DNA from: Mesostigma viride
Taxonomy: Eukaryota; Streptophyta; Mesostigmatophyceae; Mesostigmatales; Mesostigmataceae
Reading direction: 5' to 3'
Assembly: GCA_009746045.1 (NCBI GenBank)
Contig: RPFO01000240.1
Span: 567,501-631,500 of the forward strand
Length of the DNA stretch: 64,000 nucleotides
Made by a program: the position numbers and the translations under genes. The notes under the pieces are model-generated. The model made no database searches. It was not told the DNA's origin and saw only the letters and a program-made list of their open reading frames with translations. Shown here in pieces: positions 10,891-21,200 of this stretch (positions are counted from its first letter, which is position 1; the number at the start of each line of letters is the position of its first letter).

Positions 10891-11399
10891 TGATGCCTAT
10901 GAACCCATATTTTCCAATTCCCAACGACCGCAACCTGAGATCTGGAATTGAGCTTTTTCAATTTCCCGAAGAATCTTGCCCAGACTACCTCGCAAGAGCA
11001 AATCTGCTTTTTGCCCAAGTTGAAGACATCTTCCCGGGCGTGTTTCCTGAATCTGCCTACTGCCGCTGGCTCCTGCGTGGCATTCGACAAGAATTTTTCA
11101 ACTGTGTGTGTTTCAGCGAACTTCCAGACTTTTCAATCAGAAATCTACAGGATCTGCTCGACAACAACGCAGTATCTCTGGAGAGATTAAATCACACTTT
11201 ACTTCACATTACAAATCTCCAACGCAATCAAGAACATGTCGGGGAGGTGCGCCAGCTGTGGCACGAGAAGTCAAGGAGAGCAGCGTTCTTAGTGCTCTCA
11301 AGAATCTCAACTTCGATGGGAGCGACCCCAAGAAATTCACCGGATTCCGAATCAAGGCGGAAGGGCAATTCGACGCCCTCGGATATTCAGATGTACTAG
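10890..11399 (+). CDS. Element E: first ORF, capsid-like (169 codons)
   Basis: Starts at an ATG 17 bases after the LTR and runs 169 codons. Residues 25-100 are rich in aromatic and acidic positions (F-P-E-E-S, L-L-R-G-I-R, N-L-Q-D-L-L). The pattern is that of a helical gag capsid region, though no diagnostic motif is present. It overlaps the zinc-knuckle gag frame (11108-12121) by about 290 bases in another frame. Two readings are possible: a separate small gag product followed by a frameshift-type or internal start for the second, or one old gag frame. I cannot choose. No similarity to the pre-gag ORFs of B, C and H is evident. Confidence 0.5.
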   Translation: MMPMNPYFPIPNDRNLRSGIELFQFPEESCPDYLARANLLFAQVEDIFPGVFPESAYCRWLLRGIRQEFFNCVCFSELPDFSIRNLQDLLDNNAVSLERLNHTLLHITNLQRNQEHVGEVRQLWHEKSRRAAFLVLSRISTSMGATPRNSPDSESRRKGNSTPSDIQMY

Positions 11400-12121
11400 C
11401 TGGAAAGGATCCGATCGTGGTAAAGCAGCAAAAAATTGGCTACGCTGCCCTGATTGCTGGCCTCGACGGCAACGCGCTACTGCATGCCGCTACGGCCCCC
11501 AACAAGTATATGCACGAGGCGTGGACCGTCCTGGTTGACGTCTATGGACATGACGAAACGACATCCACCCATCAGGCCGCGACACTTGAGGAACTGCTGT
11601 CAGCTGAGCAGATTCCCATGGATTCTGTTCCTGCAAATATCAATCTCACCGAACGAAAGTACCTGGAATATAATAAATTAAGCAACAATAAACTCCATGA
11701 TTCTATCCTGGTGACATCACACCGCCGCAGACTTCCTGCCCAGTATGGCCCCGTCCTGGCGGCGTACAACCTTCCCCCCGACTTGACGTGGAAAGACTAC
11801 AAGACCGCCGTCCTGAAAGTGGACGACCATCTGCGTGTGCACCGCGCGGCCCAAGCTGGCAGCTCAGATTCCAGTGCACCAGTGTATCATACTGCTGCCT
11901 GCCCCCACTGTGCGGGTACTATCGACGAATCAGTCTTCCTCACCAAGGGTGGGAAAGTGCTGACCTGCAAGCACTGCCACCGTACCGGCCACACTGAGGA
12001 TCGCTGCTGGTCCAAGAAGGCGGAGAACAAGTCCAAGAAACCTGAGGCGCACTTCACCATGGACGGCGAGCCACTGGCTGACGACGTGGCAGATGTTCCT
12101 GCTGGTTTTTTCATTGAGTAG
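11108..12121 (+). CDS. Element E: copia-type Gag with zinc knuckle
   Basis: Up to 337 codons. Upstream of about 11240 the frame overlaps the first ORF, and its residues there look less protein-like, so the true beginning may be later. From about residue 55 it follows the copia Gag plan: L-N-F-D-G-S-D, then a helical region with A-W-T-V-L-V-D-V-Y-G and L-E-E-L-L, and a C-x2-C-x4-H-x4-C knuckle (C-K-H-C-H-R-T-G-H) near residue 290. An extra C-P-H-C pair lies just before it. The protein ends in D-V-P-A-G-F-F, like the D-L-P-P-G-F ending of element F. Gag packages the element RNA in particles. No protease or RT follows. Confidence 0.8.
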   Translation: MFQRTSRLFNQKSTGSARQQRSISGEIKSHFTSHYKSPTQSRTCRGGAPAVAREVKESSVLSALKNLNFDGSDPKKFTGFRIKAEGQFDALGYSDVLAGKDPIVVKQQKIGYAALIAGLDGNALLHAATAPNKYMHEAWTVLVDVYGHDETTSTHQAATLEELLSAEQIPMDSVPANINLTERKYLEYNKLSNNKLHDSILVTSHRRRLPAQYGPVLAAYNLPPDLTWKDYKTAVLKVDDHLRVHRAAQAGSSDSSAPVYHTAACPHCAGTIDESVFLTKGGKVLTCKHCHRTGHTEDRCWSKKAENKSKKPEAHFTMDGEPLADDVADVPAGFFIE

Positions 12122-12151
12122 CCGGAATACGTGACATGCAGTATGGGGGTG

Positions 12152-12895
12152 TGTCAAATATCTAGCGATGTTTCTCTACTTTTGTCACGCATTATGGTAT
12201 CACGCATTATATGCGGGGAAAATTGACGCCGTCAGCTAGGTGTTTATTTACACGACTTGTTGTTGGGTTTGCATCCCTATTAATTGCACCCACAGGTCGT
12301 TGACTAACTTAATATCATATACAATGTTTGAGTGTACTAAAATCCGAATGATGTTGCTCGGAATACAGCAAGCGTTACCTGTCAGCACCGTTACAGGTGC
12401 CGTAATTTACATCGGCTCTCTCCGGATCAGATCAGGTCCGCAGTTTGTGGTGCCGCCCTGGAGGCGATAGGACTTTGAGCCTATCAGACCACACACACAA
12501 TGTACCATGATGTGGACAATAGATTACAGGCTGCAAAGTCGTTATTATCTAGTGTTCTTTCCGTGGTTGTAGAGACGCTAAGCTGCAGTGCCGTCAGATG
12601 TAAATCAACGGTGCATAATGCATTAGCCGCCACTACTTTGTGTGCCTAGAGTTGTTTTGCTTGCTAGCCGTGTGTGGCCCCGACCCAGTGTTGGTCGTGT
12701 GACCCTGCCCAGTGTTGGCATTGTCATTTGCCCTGGCCCAGTGTTGGCTATGGTAGACTGCGCCCAGTGTTGGCCGCACCGTGTTTTCCACTCTCAGTAA
12801 ACGTATTTCAATACAAGAAGTCTTTTCCATACACTTGTGCAATATCTGGGTCATAACAGGCAAAAGATCTTTCCTCCGAGCCCCGGTTTCTGACA
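12152..12895 (+). repeat. Element E 3' LTR
   Basis: 744 bp, preceded by a TGGGGGTG polypurine-like tract (12144-12151) and followed by CCACC. Bases 12896-13053 are D sequence between integrase and the insertion and hold no clear ORF. Confidence 0.95.
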
Positions 12896-13053
12896 CCACC
12901 TACCCTGTCAATATGGACATACCTGTACATACCTCGTGCAGGACCCAGCTGGTCCCCTACATACGTATCCTGCAGCCCGTGGCGGCTGCCTACGTACCTT
13001 ACCTGGACCTGTACGGCCCTGCATGATGAACACCTTTCTTACTATCTACCGCC

Positions 13054-14402
13054 CTAGTGTAGGGCACACCTCTTCTTGTATTCCCGTAGCAGGCGCTCAC
13101 ATCCGCCTAGCTCGTTCTCCGTACGCCATGAGTCCTCATAGTCGTGCTGGGTAAAACGCCATCGTACTCGGTACTGTCGCTGTCTGCCTCTCCCGCGCTG
13201 GATGTCCCGGTGGTCCACAATCTCGGCCACCTCGTCTTCCTGTTCGCCGGTCTCGGGGTTGTATTCGACGGGGGCCGGCGGATTGAGGCGACCTTGGATG
13301 GAGTTCTGGTGATACAACTTGAGTTGATCGCGGTGGAAGTTGGGGGAAGTGTTCCAGGAGCTTGGGATGTCGACCTTGAACATCACGTCGCCCAGCTTCT
13401 CCAAGACCTTGTGAGGCCCCAGGAACATAGGACGGAGCTTGGTCTTGAGCTCACCTCCTACCTTCTCGGAGAAACGTCCTAGTCGGGGGCCTTCCACCAG
13501 AACCCAGTCGCCTGCCTCAATCGACGGGGTGCGCGCGTCCAGGCGACTAGCGGTCCTCGCCATATAGCGCTCGGCTGCGGCTCGGTAGCCCCTGACCGCG
13601 CTGTCATGGGCCTGACGCATCTGAACCAACAGCTTCTCCACCCCTTCCAGGGTGTCCCGCCGGACCGTTTTCTCTGCCAAAGCGGGGCTCGTGAGAAGGT
13701 CGGTCGGCGTAAGCGGGTGCCTGCCAGTGTTGAGGAAGAACGGCGTGAAGCCATGGGCCGCCTGGGGGGCGTTGTTTAAGGAGAATTCCACCAAGCCCAG
13801 AAACTCCTCCCAATTGCCTCCCACCGCGTCAGTGTAGTGTCGCATGGTCTCTTGCACTGTGCGGTTCAGTCGCTCCACCAGGTGAGAGGACGAGCTGTGG
13901 TACGCTGTCCCCAATGACACCTTGGTGCCCAGTCGTTCAAAGAACTCCTGCCAGAAGCGAGCCGTGAACAACTTGTCACGGTCCGATATGAATTGCCGGC
14001 TGAGTCCGTGGTACCGAAACACGTGGTGGAGATACAACTTAGCGCAAGCCTCAGCCGTGAGCTCGGCCGGGCATGGGGCCAAGTGACACATGCGCGTCAG
14101 GCGGTCCAAGAAAACCAAGATCATGTTGTTGCCGTGCTTGGTCTTCCGGAAGGGGCCAATAAAATCCATCATCAATGAGTCCCAAGGCGCCATGGGGTCA
14201 GGCAGCGTCTTGGGGATCGCTTGTGACCCCGTGTTGCGGGACTTCATGATCTGGCATGATGGACACTCGCGCACGTACGTCTCGATGTACTCCCGCATAC
14301 CTGGCCAGTAGAAGTTCTTTCGGGCCCGCGGCAGCAGGCGATGGATTCCTTGGTGGCCACCGGTGAGGGAGTCGTGGAGCTCATGGAGCAGAGCCGCTCT
14401 AC
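13054..14402 (-). pseudogene. Element D: integrase with C-terminal chromodomain
   Basis: Minus strand, open across the H2C2 finger (H-D-S-L-T-G-G-H, then C-P-S-C), the DDE core (M-M-D-F-I-G-P-F, S-D-R-D-K-L-F and H-L-V-E-R-L-N-R supply the three acidic residues) and a C-terminal GPF/Y-like block. The last ~60 residues (V-A-E-I-V-D-H-R-D-I, then Q-Y-R-V-R-W, ending R-L-L-R-E-Y-K) match a chromodomain, which in chromoviruses reads histone marks and steers insertion to heterochromatin. Integrase joins element cDNA to the chromosome. The first methionine is at 14298, but the polyprotein frame begins upstream. Solo LTR J separates it from RNase H. The reading of this piece looks intact. Confidence 0.92.
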
Positions 14403-14407
14403 ATATC

Positions 14408-15006
14408 TGTCAGGGTTTTAGTATAAACCCTGCATGTGCCCGTTTGCCAGCCTATGTTATGTTGTGGCCAATCTTCTGTATTTTCTGGCCAAGGATATTA
14501 TTAGGGCTGAGTAGGGCTTGCCGTGTTCTTTCCGGCGGTACTTTTCTTATGACGGACAGTTGAGTATGCACAAAGATATTAGGTGCCGAAGTTAGGATTA
14601 ATTCGGCTCTACCTTGTGGTTGCATGGTACGACTTGTAGGGCGTGAGTATCTCGTGCCATTTGGCGGTGGCTAACTCCTAGCGCCGCGCAATAGTGGGGT
14701 CAAATATTGGTGCCGAATATTCGCATCATTGCCTAGTGGATTTTGTGTGCCAGTTGTTCAAGTCGAGACACTTTATGTGTTAAGTTAACGTAGGGATAAT
14801 GTGTGCAGCCGACATTGGACATTGTTTAAGAGGTCGGCGTGCACCTTTTCACGTTACCTGATGGTGGGCCAGTTGCCTTGTGGCTTGGCAATGGACACCG
14901 GTCACGGTCCTTAAATTCTATATATGCGTCTTTTATTGTATTAATGAAATGAGTTGTGCCGCAACATTTGAGCTCATTCGTTGACGCATTATTAGGATTT
15001 TTGACA
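14408..15006 (+). repeat. Element J: solo LTR (599 bp) inside element D
   Basis: Begins TGTCAGGG, ends TTTTGACA, with exact 5-bp duplication ATATC (14403-14407, 15007-15011). No second copy or interior exists here, so it is a solo LTR left by recombination between the two LTRs of a full element. Its first 25 bases form a hairpin with 8-bp arms (14411-14418, 14425-14432). TGTCAGG is also how element F's LTR begins, so a gag-only family member is possible. Orientation is inferred from that. Confidence 0.88.
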
Positions 15007-15011
15007 ATATC

Positions 15012-15781
15012 TCCGGGACGTACAGGCGCCAGCAGTCAGGTCTCACCATGACATAGAGTCGTCCGTCCTGGAACTTGCACGGGAGCTTGCCCATCTGCTG
15101 AGGGTGCGACCTGATCGCCTCCAGGGCTGCTGCTTCCGTGACGGTGAATCGGCTGATCAGCGTCTCCAGAACGGAGGTGACGGTGTACGCATCCGCCTCC
15201 TCTTCAGTCTCGAGGGTTTGGTATACGTACTCCGAGAAAATGGTGGGGGACCCAATGGGCTGCAAGTGAAAAATTCCCTGAGCCGGGACCACGTGGCTGA
15301 GTGGCAAGCGCGAATGGGACCCCTCCCCTTCCCCGGGGGCGCGCACGTCCTCGTGCGAACCCCAGTCGGGGGATAGGTCGTCCATGGTGGTACGACCCGT
15401 GTGAAACAAATAACGAGCCTGCGGCGACCGCGGAAGGTCACCATAGGACGTGCCGGCGGGCGCCTGAGCTGGGACGCAAGTGGTATGTAGTACTCCCAGA
15501 TCTTCATAGAACCAGTAGTCCTCCCGCCGGGAAAGGGCGTCTGGGACCACGTTCTCTGCACCCTTGACGTACTGAATCTTAAAGGGGGCGAACTGGGACA
15601 AGTACTCCAGCCAGCGTGCTTGACGGGGCACCAGGTTGGGTTGGGCGAGCAGATGCGTGAGGGGCCGATGATCCGTGTGGATGATCAGCCGGTGGGGATC
15701 AAGATCCCCCTGCTCGCTGATGGCAACGTCAAACTGGGCCCCGAGAAGATGATGGCGCCAGGTATGGCAGCAGTAGACCAC
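15012..15781 (-). pseudogene. Element D: RNase H and RT-integrase linker
   Basis: Minus strand. It begins with W-R-H-H-L-L-G-A-Q, the typical end of the chromovirus RNase H helix, then I-H-T-D-H-R-P-L-T-H-L, followed by the S-Q-F-A-P-F-K-I and G-A-E-N-V-V-P-D-A-L-S-R blocks. About 110 residues of linker follow, ending W-R-L-Y-V-P just before J. RNase H removes RNA from the RNA-DNA hybrid during cDNA synthesis. It is not in one frame with the RT piece at 15811; I see about one break. Confidence 0.85.
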
Positions 15782-15810
15782 GGCAAGAAGCTCCTGCTGG
15801 TGTACCGGAA

Positions 15811-17478
15811 TTAGTTGCGCTCGGCAGGGATCATAGTCCGGGAGATGTACTCGACCGGCTGCAACCCCTGACCCTGGTCCTGCAATAGGACACCGCCGAT
15901 TGCAACCTTGCTCGCGTCCGTTGCGACCACAAAGGGCTTGGACGGGTCCGAGATAACGAGCACGGGGGCCGTGGTCAGGCTGCGCTTGAGGGCCTCAAAG
16001 GCCTGTTGGCACGGTTCCGACCAAACGAAAGGAACACCCTTCTTGAGGAGGGCGTTAATGGGGGCAGCGATCGTCGCGAAACGGGGGATGAAACGTCGGT
16101 AATACGACGCGACACCCAAAAAGCTGCGCACGCCCTTGACGTTGGTCGGGGTCGGCCACTGCTGGATGGAGGCGATCTTGGAGGGGTCCGTCGCGACGCC
16201 GGCAGCGGACAGGGTATGACCGAGGAACGGTACGCTGCGACCAGCGCGGACCTTGGCCTTGCGGACCGAAAGATTCTCCTCCTCCATGATGCGCAATACC
16301 GTGGCGACGTCCTCGAGGTGATCCTCAAAGGTCTTGGAGTACACCAAGATGTCATCCAGGTATGCGAGCGCACAAGTGAGCTTGTAGGACCACGGGGGCT
16401 TCGCGCCCCGGTTGGGGTCCTCGAGGTCACGGGAAACCTGCGGGAGATGCGCGGTTCCCATGACTGGGCGGAGGATGTCATTCATGAGCATCTGAAAGCT
16501 CGCAGGGGAATTGCACAACCCCATGGCGGCCACACGGAACTGATAGTGGCCGAACGGCGTGTTGAACGCCGTTTTATGACAGTCCTCCGGCGCAATCCTT
16601 AGCTGCCAGAACCCGTCTGCGCAATCAAGGACGGTGAAACATGTGGCGCCCTGCACGCGGTTGAAGATATCGTCGATGCGGGGGAGAGGGTACTTGGACT
16701 TTACCGTAATAGCGTTCAGCTTACGATAGTCCGTGACGAGCCGCCACTTGCCCCCAGGCTTGGGGACCAACAGCACGCCTGCTGTGAAGGGGCTGTTGCT
16801 GGGCTCGATGAGACCCCGCTCCAGAAGCGCCATCAAGATCTTCTTGAGCTCCACCAGCTCCACCGGACCCATGCGGTACATAGGGGACGTCGTAGGGCCA
16901 TAGCCCTCCTGCCATTGGATGCGGTGGAGCACCGAGCGCGGCGGGGGAAACTCTTGCTTACTCTCATCAAAGAGCTTCGCGCGTGCTGCCAACACCGCAT
17001 TGTAGCGCTCAGTCTCCTCGGGGGTGAAGCCCACACCGATCTCATTGAGCATGAGCTCCACGGCAGCGAGGTTGAGGCGATACATGTAGTATTCCTTGCC
17101 CTGACGCAACTTGCCCTCCAACGACTTGATGCTCATGAGGATCTGTGAGGCTTGGCGGGGTTGGGTAAATTCCCGCTCGTGCGTGACGTTGTGCACAGTG
17201 GGACCCTGCGCCTGATATTCGCCAACCGGACTCCAAAAGGAGCCGTCGGGGAACCACACCACGCGACGCTTAATGCTGATGTCAACATCCTGAGCGTCCA
17301 TCCAGTCAATGCCAATAATGATATCGGCTGCGCCCAGCGGCGCGACAGTGGCGGTAAGCTCCACAGGGATGCCCTGAATCACCGCCTTGATGTCGACTAG
17401 ACCTGGCGAGGGGTTCTTGCGACCATCTGAGTAAGTCACATTTACCACTGTCGCGTGTGGCCGTATAGTGTAGCCAGC
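15811..17478 (-). pseudogene. Element D: protease C-terminus and reverse transcriptase
   Basis: Minus strand, about 555 codons. The first 90 are the C-terminal half of a retropepsin with its A-D-I-I-I-G-I-D-W block. RT follows, with V-T-D-Y-R-K-L-N, F-T-V-L-D-C-A-D-G-F-W-Q (motif A), the F-R-V-A-A-M-G-L-C-N-S-P-A block and Y-L-D-D-I-L-V-Y-S (about 16336-16365), all in chromovirus order. The C-terminus has the connection region and the start of RNase H (F-V-V-A-T-D-A-S). The first codons read out of the LARD2 LTR and are not part of the protein. The N-terminal half of the protease lies across LARD2 at 25478. Confidence 0.92.
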
Positions 17479-18209
17479 TGTTGCATCCCAACGCAACAGT
17501 AGTGTTACGCTCCCGCCGTAACTGCTTGGACGTAGAGTTTATTACGTCCGTGCAATCGCCCCAGGTTCCGCTGAATTTGGACAAGTGTGCAGAAAGTTAT
17601 ACATGATACCGACTTGGTGCAGCCGGTTGTGCATGTACCCGGTCGGAACCAATGTGGTACCGTCCGGTAGCTTTAGGTATATGGTCAGCACCTGCGCTGC
17701 GTAGTACCTCCCGTGGCAACAACAGCCAGCATGCACCCTTAATTGTGCCGAATGCGTCCCTAATTGTGTGTACCATGTTTGCTAAGGGCCGGATGGCCCG
17801 GCGCCTTTTAGTAGGACCAAAAGACAAGTGGGAATTGTGGACATAAATGTGTGAGCCACGTACTTAGTATTATTTGTGTGGTTGCGCCCGACGGCCCATG
17901 TCGGCCCACTGTTGAAGTGTGGTCAGGACAGAGCCGGTGGCAAGGAATATTAGCAAGGAAGGTGGCCCAACCTTCGCACGCGCTTGATACTCAGCTATGG
18001 AGTAGCGCCACTACCCTCCCCTTGGGGAGTGATTAGTTTGTCAACCTTGTCCCATTTAGGTAAAGCCGACCCTGGCATGATTGATAATTTGTATTAATGA
18101 CGATATTGTAAATTGGCATTGCATCCCCTGTCCAGTAGGAAAAGATCTTTCGCATTTGAATTAGGTGCTACCTCGGCCCGAGGTTAGACGCCGGGGCTAG
18201 GATGTTACA
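17479..18209 (+). repeat. LARD2 5' LTR
   Basis: 731 bp, TGTTGCATCC...ATGTTACA, identical by eye to 24747-25477. A terminal hairpin (TGTTGC, 8-base loop, GCAACA) opens it, and a second one with GTTACG/CGTAAC arms follows at once. Confidence 0.95.
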
Positions 18210-18222
18210 ATGGACTCGGAGG
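18210..18222 (+). other. LARD2 primer-binding site
   Basis: One spacer base, then TGGACTCGGAGG. It shares CGGAGG and the one-base spacer with LARD1, D and I. Confidence 0.7.
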
Positions 18223-21200
18223 AACACCTGCAGCGGACAGCCCATGGCTGCAGCGTTTAAATTTAAACATCGTCATGCATTTTATCACCTGCCATCACTT
18301 TGCTGCAATCGGACAAGCGACATAAGGTACGTTTTTCCTGTTGAGCAAGATCCGTAGTGCTGCCTTAGATATAGGACACCGGATACTCAACGAAATAAAC
18401 AGATAGAAGCCTGGCAATCTTCTGTCTAGGTAGATCCAAAACGTAGTGATTTTACCCTTGTTTTTGCAGCCCTGCCTGGGCAGCAAAGTGTAATTTAGAC
18501 CCCTTCTGCTGATCACGCACCTCGACCCCGGTGCAGCCCTTGACAGCAAGCGTTAGTAGCTCGTCCTTTTAGTGACGATTCCCTTCTCGTATGCATTATA
18601 AAAAGTATGATTTAGCTTTCACAGACCTGGCCGCCTGTCAATTTGCTTTTGCCTGGCCGCCATAGCCCCTTTTCCTGATTATAAAGCGACCAGATTCGGG
18701 TCGCCCTGATAGAGCAGAGTAAACTGAAATCTTGTGCGTCACTTGCTGCATGAATCCGACCCTTTTTGACGATCCCGTTGCTGCGTAGAGTAACCTGTGG
18801 CATGGCTCGCACAGATTAGCCCAAGTTGCCTGCGTTGGTTGCCCCTTTTTCTTTATAAACACGAGAGGACAATAGATCTGCCCGGACACCAAGCCCCCGG
18901 TCGCCGAGCGAGCTTTTGTTTTCTGCATGACATTCGTGGTTCTTTTGGGATTTGCCCACTGGGTTTTTCCCATTCAGTTATTCTGACTGCAAGCAACGAC
19001 ATCGTTAGCCTATTGCTTGTTGTTTTGAACTTTCATGTCAGCCCCCTTTGCTGGTTCATTGTCTCTTGAGTGGTAGCAAGAATGTTTTTTCTCTCCCATA
19101 TCCTTCGTGGATTGCTAATCCTTCTTGTTATCACGTCAACCTTTGGCATGTTCATACTTCGATTATGCTATTGTTGGCTTGTAATCCAATTTTCTGTGTG
19201 CAGCCCCATGCGTGTCACACAGTTCAATACGTCTCCCACCTGATTTCTGTTGTTTGGGATTGAAACCTAATTTTCTGTGTGTAGCCCCACCAGGTCACAC
19301 ATTTTATGTCACGCTTCTGACCAAGATGTCTGCACCAAACTTTTTATAGTTGGATAGCTGCAGATTACCTTTCCTACAGCTGGAATCCCTCTATCTGCAG
19401 CAGGTTGCAGCTCATCACATCATGCCCATGAATCTCTGCTTCCGCCCCATGTGGCTATGACAAAGAGTTCAACCCTCTGCTGTCTCTCAGCTCTTGTCTC
19501 GTACCTCAAGTGCTTTTGGCTGTCCCATCCTACTGACGTGCCCTTGTACACTTTCCATAGTGAGAGCTGTGCGTTTACCTCGCTTTGGCAATGCTACATT
19601 GCCCTGTGTGTAGATGTAGCATGCTATTTTACTCTCACGTTACCGTCGGATGGCTCACCCTGTGGCATGTCCCCGTACAGCATCTGACCCAAGCACGTGC
19701 CATCAAGCACGTGATGTAGCCCCAAGCACGTGCCATCCTCACGTGTTTGTGTTCCCGCCAGTGCTCAGATGACGCTTTTATCGGCTTTGGCATCATGAGC
19801 CTAATTCTTAGAGTATAAATCGTAACATCTTACCTTGGTATGTGTGTTGTACTGTATCCTCCTAGTGATACTATATGACTCCGTGCCTGGTTATTTATTT
19901 TATTTGTCCCGTGCCCCCATGGTTGCTAAGGAGTAGCATTGGCTGCTCTAGTTGCCATTCTACGTACGTCTTAAGTGTCTGCCTTGTTCACCCTTCCTAC
20001 ATTTTCTCCCTTGTATACGGTTCTCGTGGGACCCCACATACCGCAGGGTTCTCGCTATCTTCCTAGCTTTGTACCCTGCCCTGTTATGTGAGGGGGGGAG
20101 GGGTGCTACCGCAGTAAAGCTAGCATTGTTGCTTGACAGCCACCTATACCCAGCCAATCCTCGCTTCCTTGGCTAGTTTTTATTAGTTTTTGTAGGTGTA
20201 TTTTCTGGCACGATCATGCGCACATGCCCTTCCTATGTCTATTGTGCAGTGCTCCTTGTGCACCCCTATGGAGCTAGTGCTGTTTGCCTACTCTCGTGTG
20301 CTGGCTGTGCAGCCCTATAGGTGAAATATCCCCTTTTGCTAAGCTTTGCTTTCGTTCTATACCCTATAAATGATAGCAAGCGCTTGTCCTTGGTGCGCGT
20401 CCCAGCTACACCGATAATCGACATTAATTTATGGTGTTTTGAGGCGCACCATTGATGGTAACCCTGACGCTTCCCTGCCATGTACTCTTGATGTCCATAT
20501 CCCATGTGGTGTGCCGATGCACTGCCACAAGTGTCATAAGGGACTCACCAGCCCCAAAGAGTCTTCTCTTCATTCCCTATCACAGTGTGTTCAATACACT
20601 CGAGGTGTTGTTATGATGCTGTGTTACATCCAGTTGACGGAGACAACTGTTGTTCAGAAAGTTCTCCCTGGGTTCCTGCCACTCTTGACTGGTCCTTGGC
20701 CCCGCCTGTGCAGATCTACACCGCCTGCAACCCTTATGATAGTTTCCGCGTAGAGCATGTTGTCACTTGCTCAATCATGATATCCTAGCTAAAGAATGTC
20801 TCTTTTGTTTAGCTCTGCCTGAGTGCATGAATCCTAGAGAAGTCTACTCCCTTATGATGATGAGGATTGCTTTGCTATGTTCCCATTATGCACAATGATT
20901 TCTTCCCAACCCCTCTTGGTGGAGATATTGAGTATTTGTGTTCAGTCATGTGGACACTTGTTTGGCATAATTAAACTGTGATGTGGTTTAAGAATCGCCT
21001 GACATGATCAGATGGCCCCGTGCTCGTTGAGTCCGTTAGGTGATTTTTCCATGCCTCCCAATTAATGGACGTGATTTTTCTGATGCTGCGGTAACTTAGG
21101 TCTAACTCATCTTTAGTTGACATGAATTACATGTGCCCACGCAATTTCCTCCTACATATATGTTGTGAGGCTCCAGGGCATGACAATGCAACTACTGGCG

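Larger units (their letters stand above)
10130..12895 (+). mobile_element. Element E: gag-only LTR retrotransposon (TR-GAG type), 2.8 kb, looks whole
   Basis: 744-bp LTRs (TGTCAAATATC...TTTCTGACA), target duplication CCACC (10125-10129, 12896-12900), a primer site starting TGGTATCG with no spacer, a G-rich tract before the 3' LTR and a 1.28-kb interior. The interior codes only for gag-like protein. LTRs look identical, so insertion is recent. It lacks protease, RT and integrase and must be mobilised by another element. It lies in opposite orientation inside D's post-integrase region. Confidence 0.93.
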
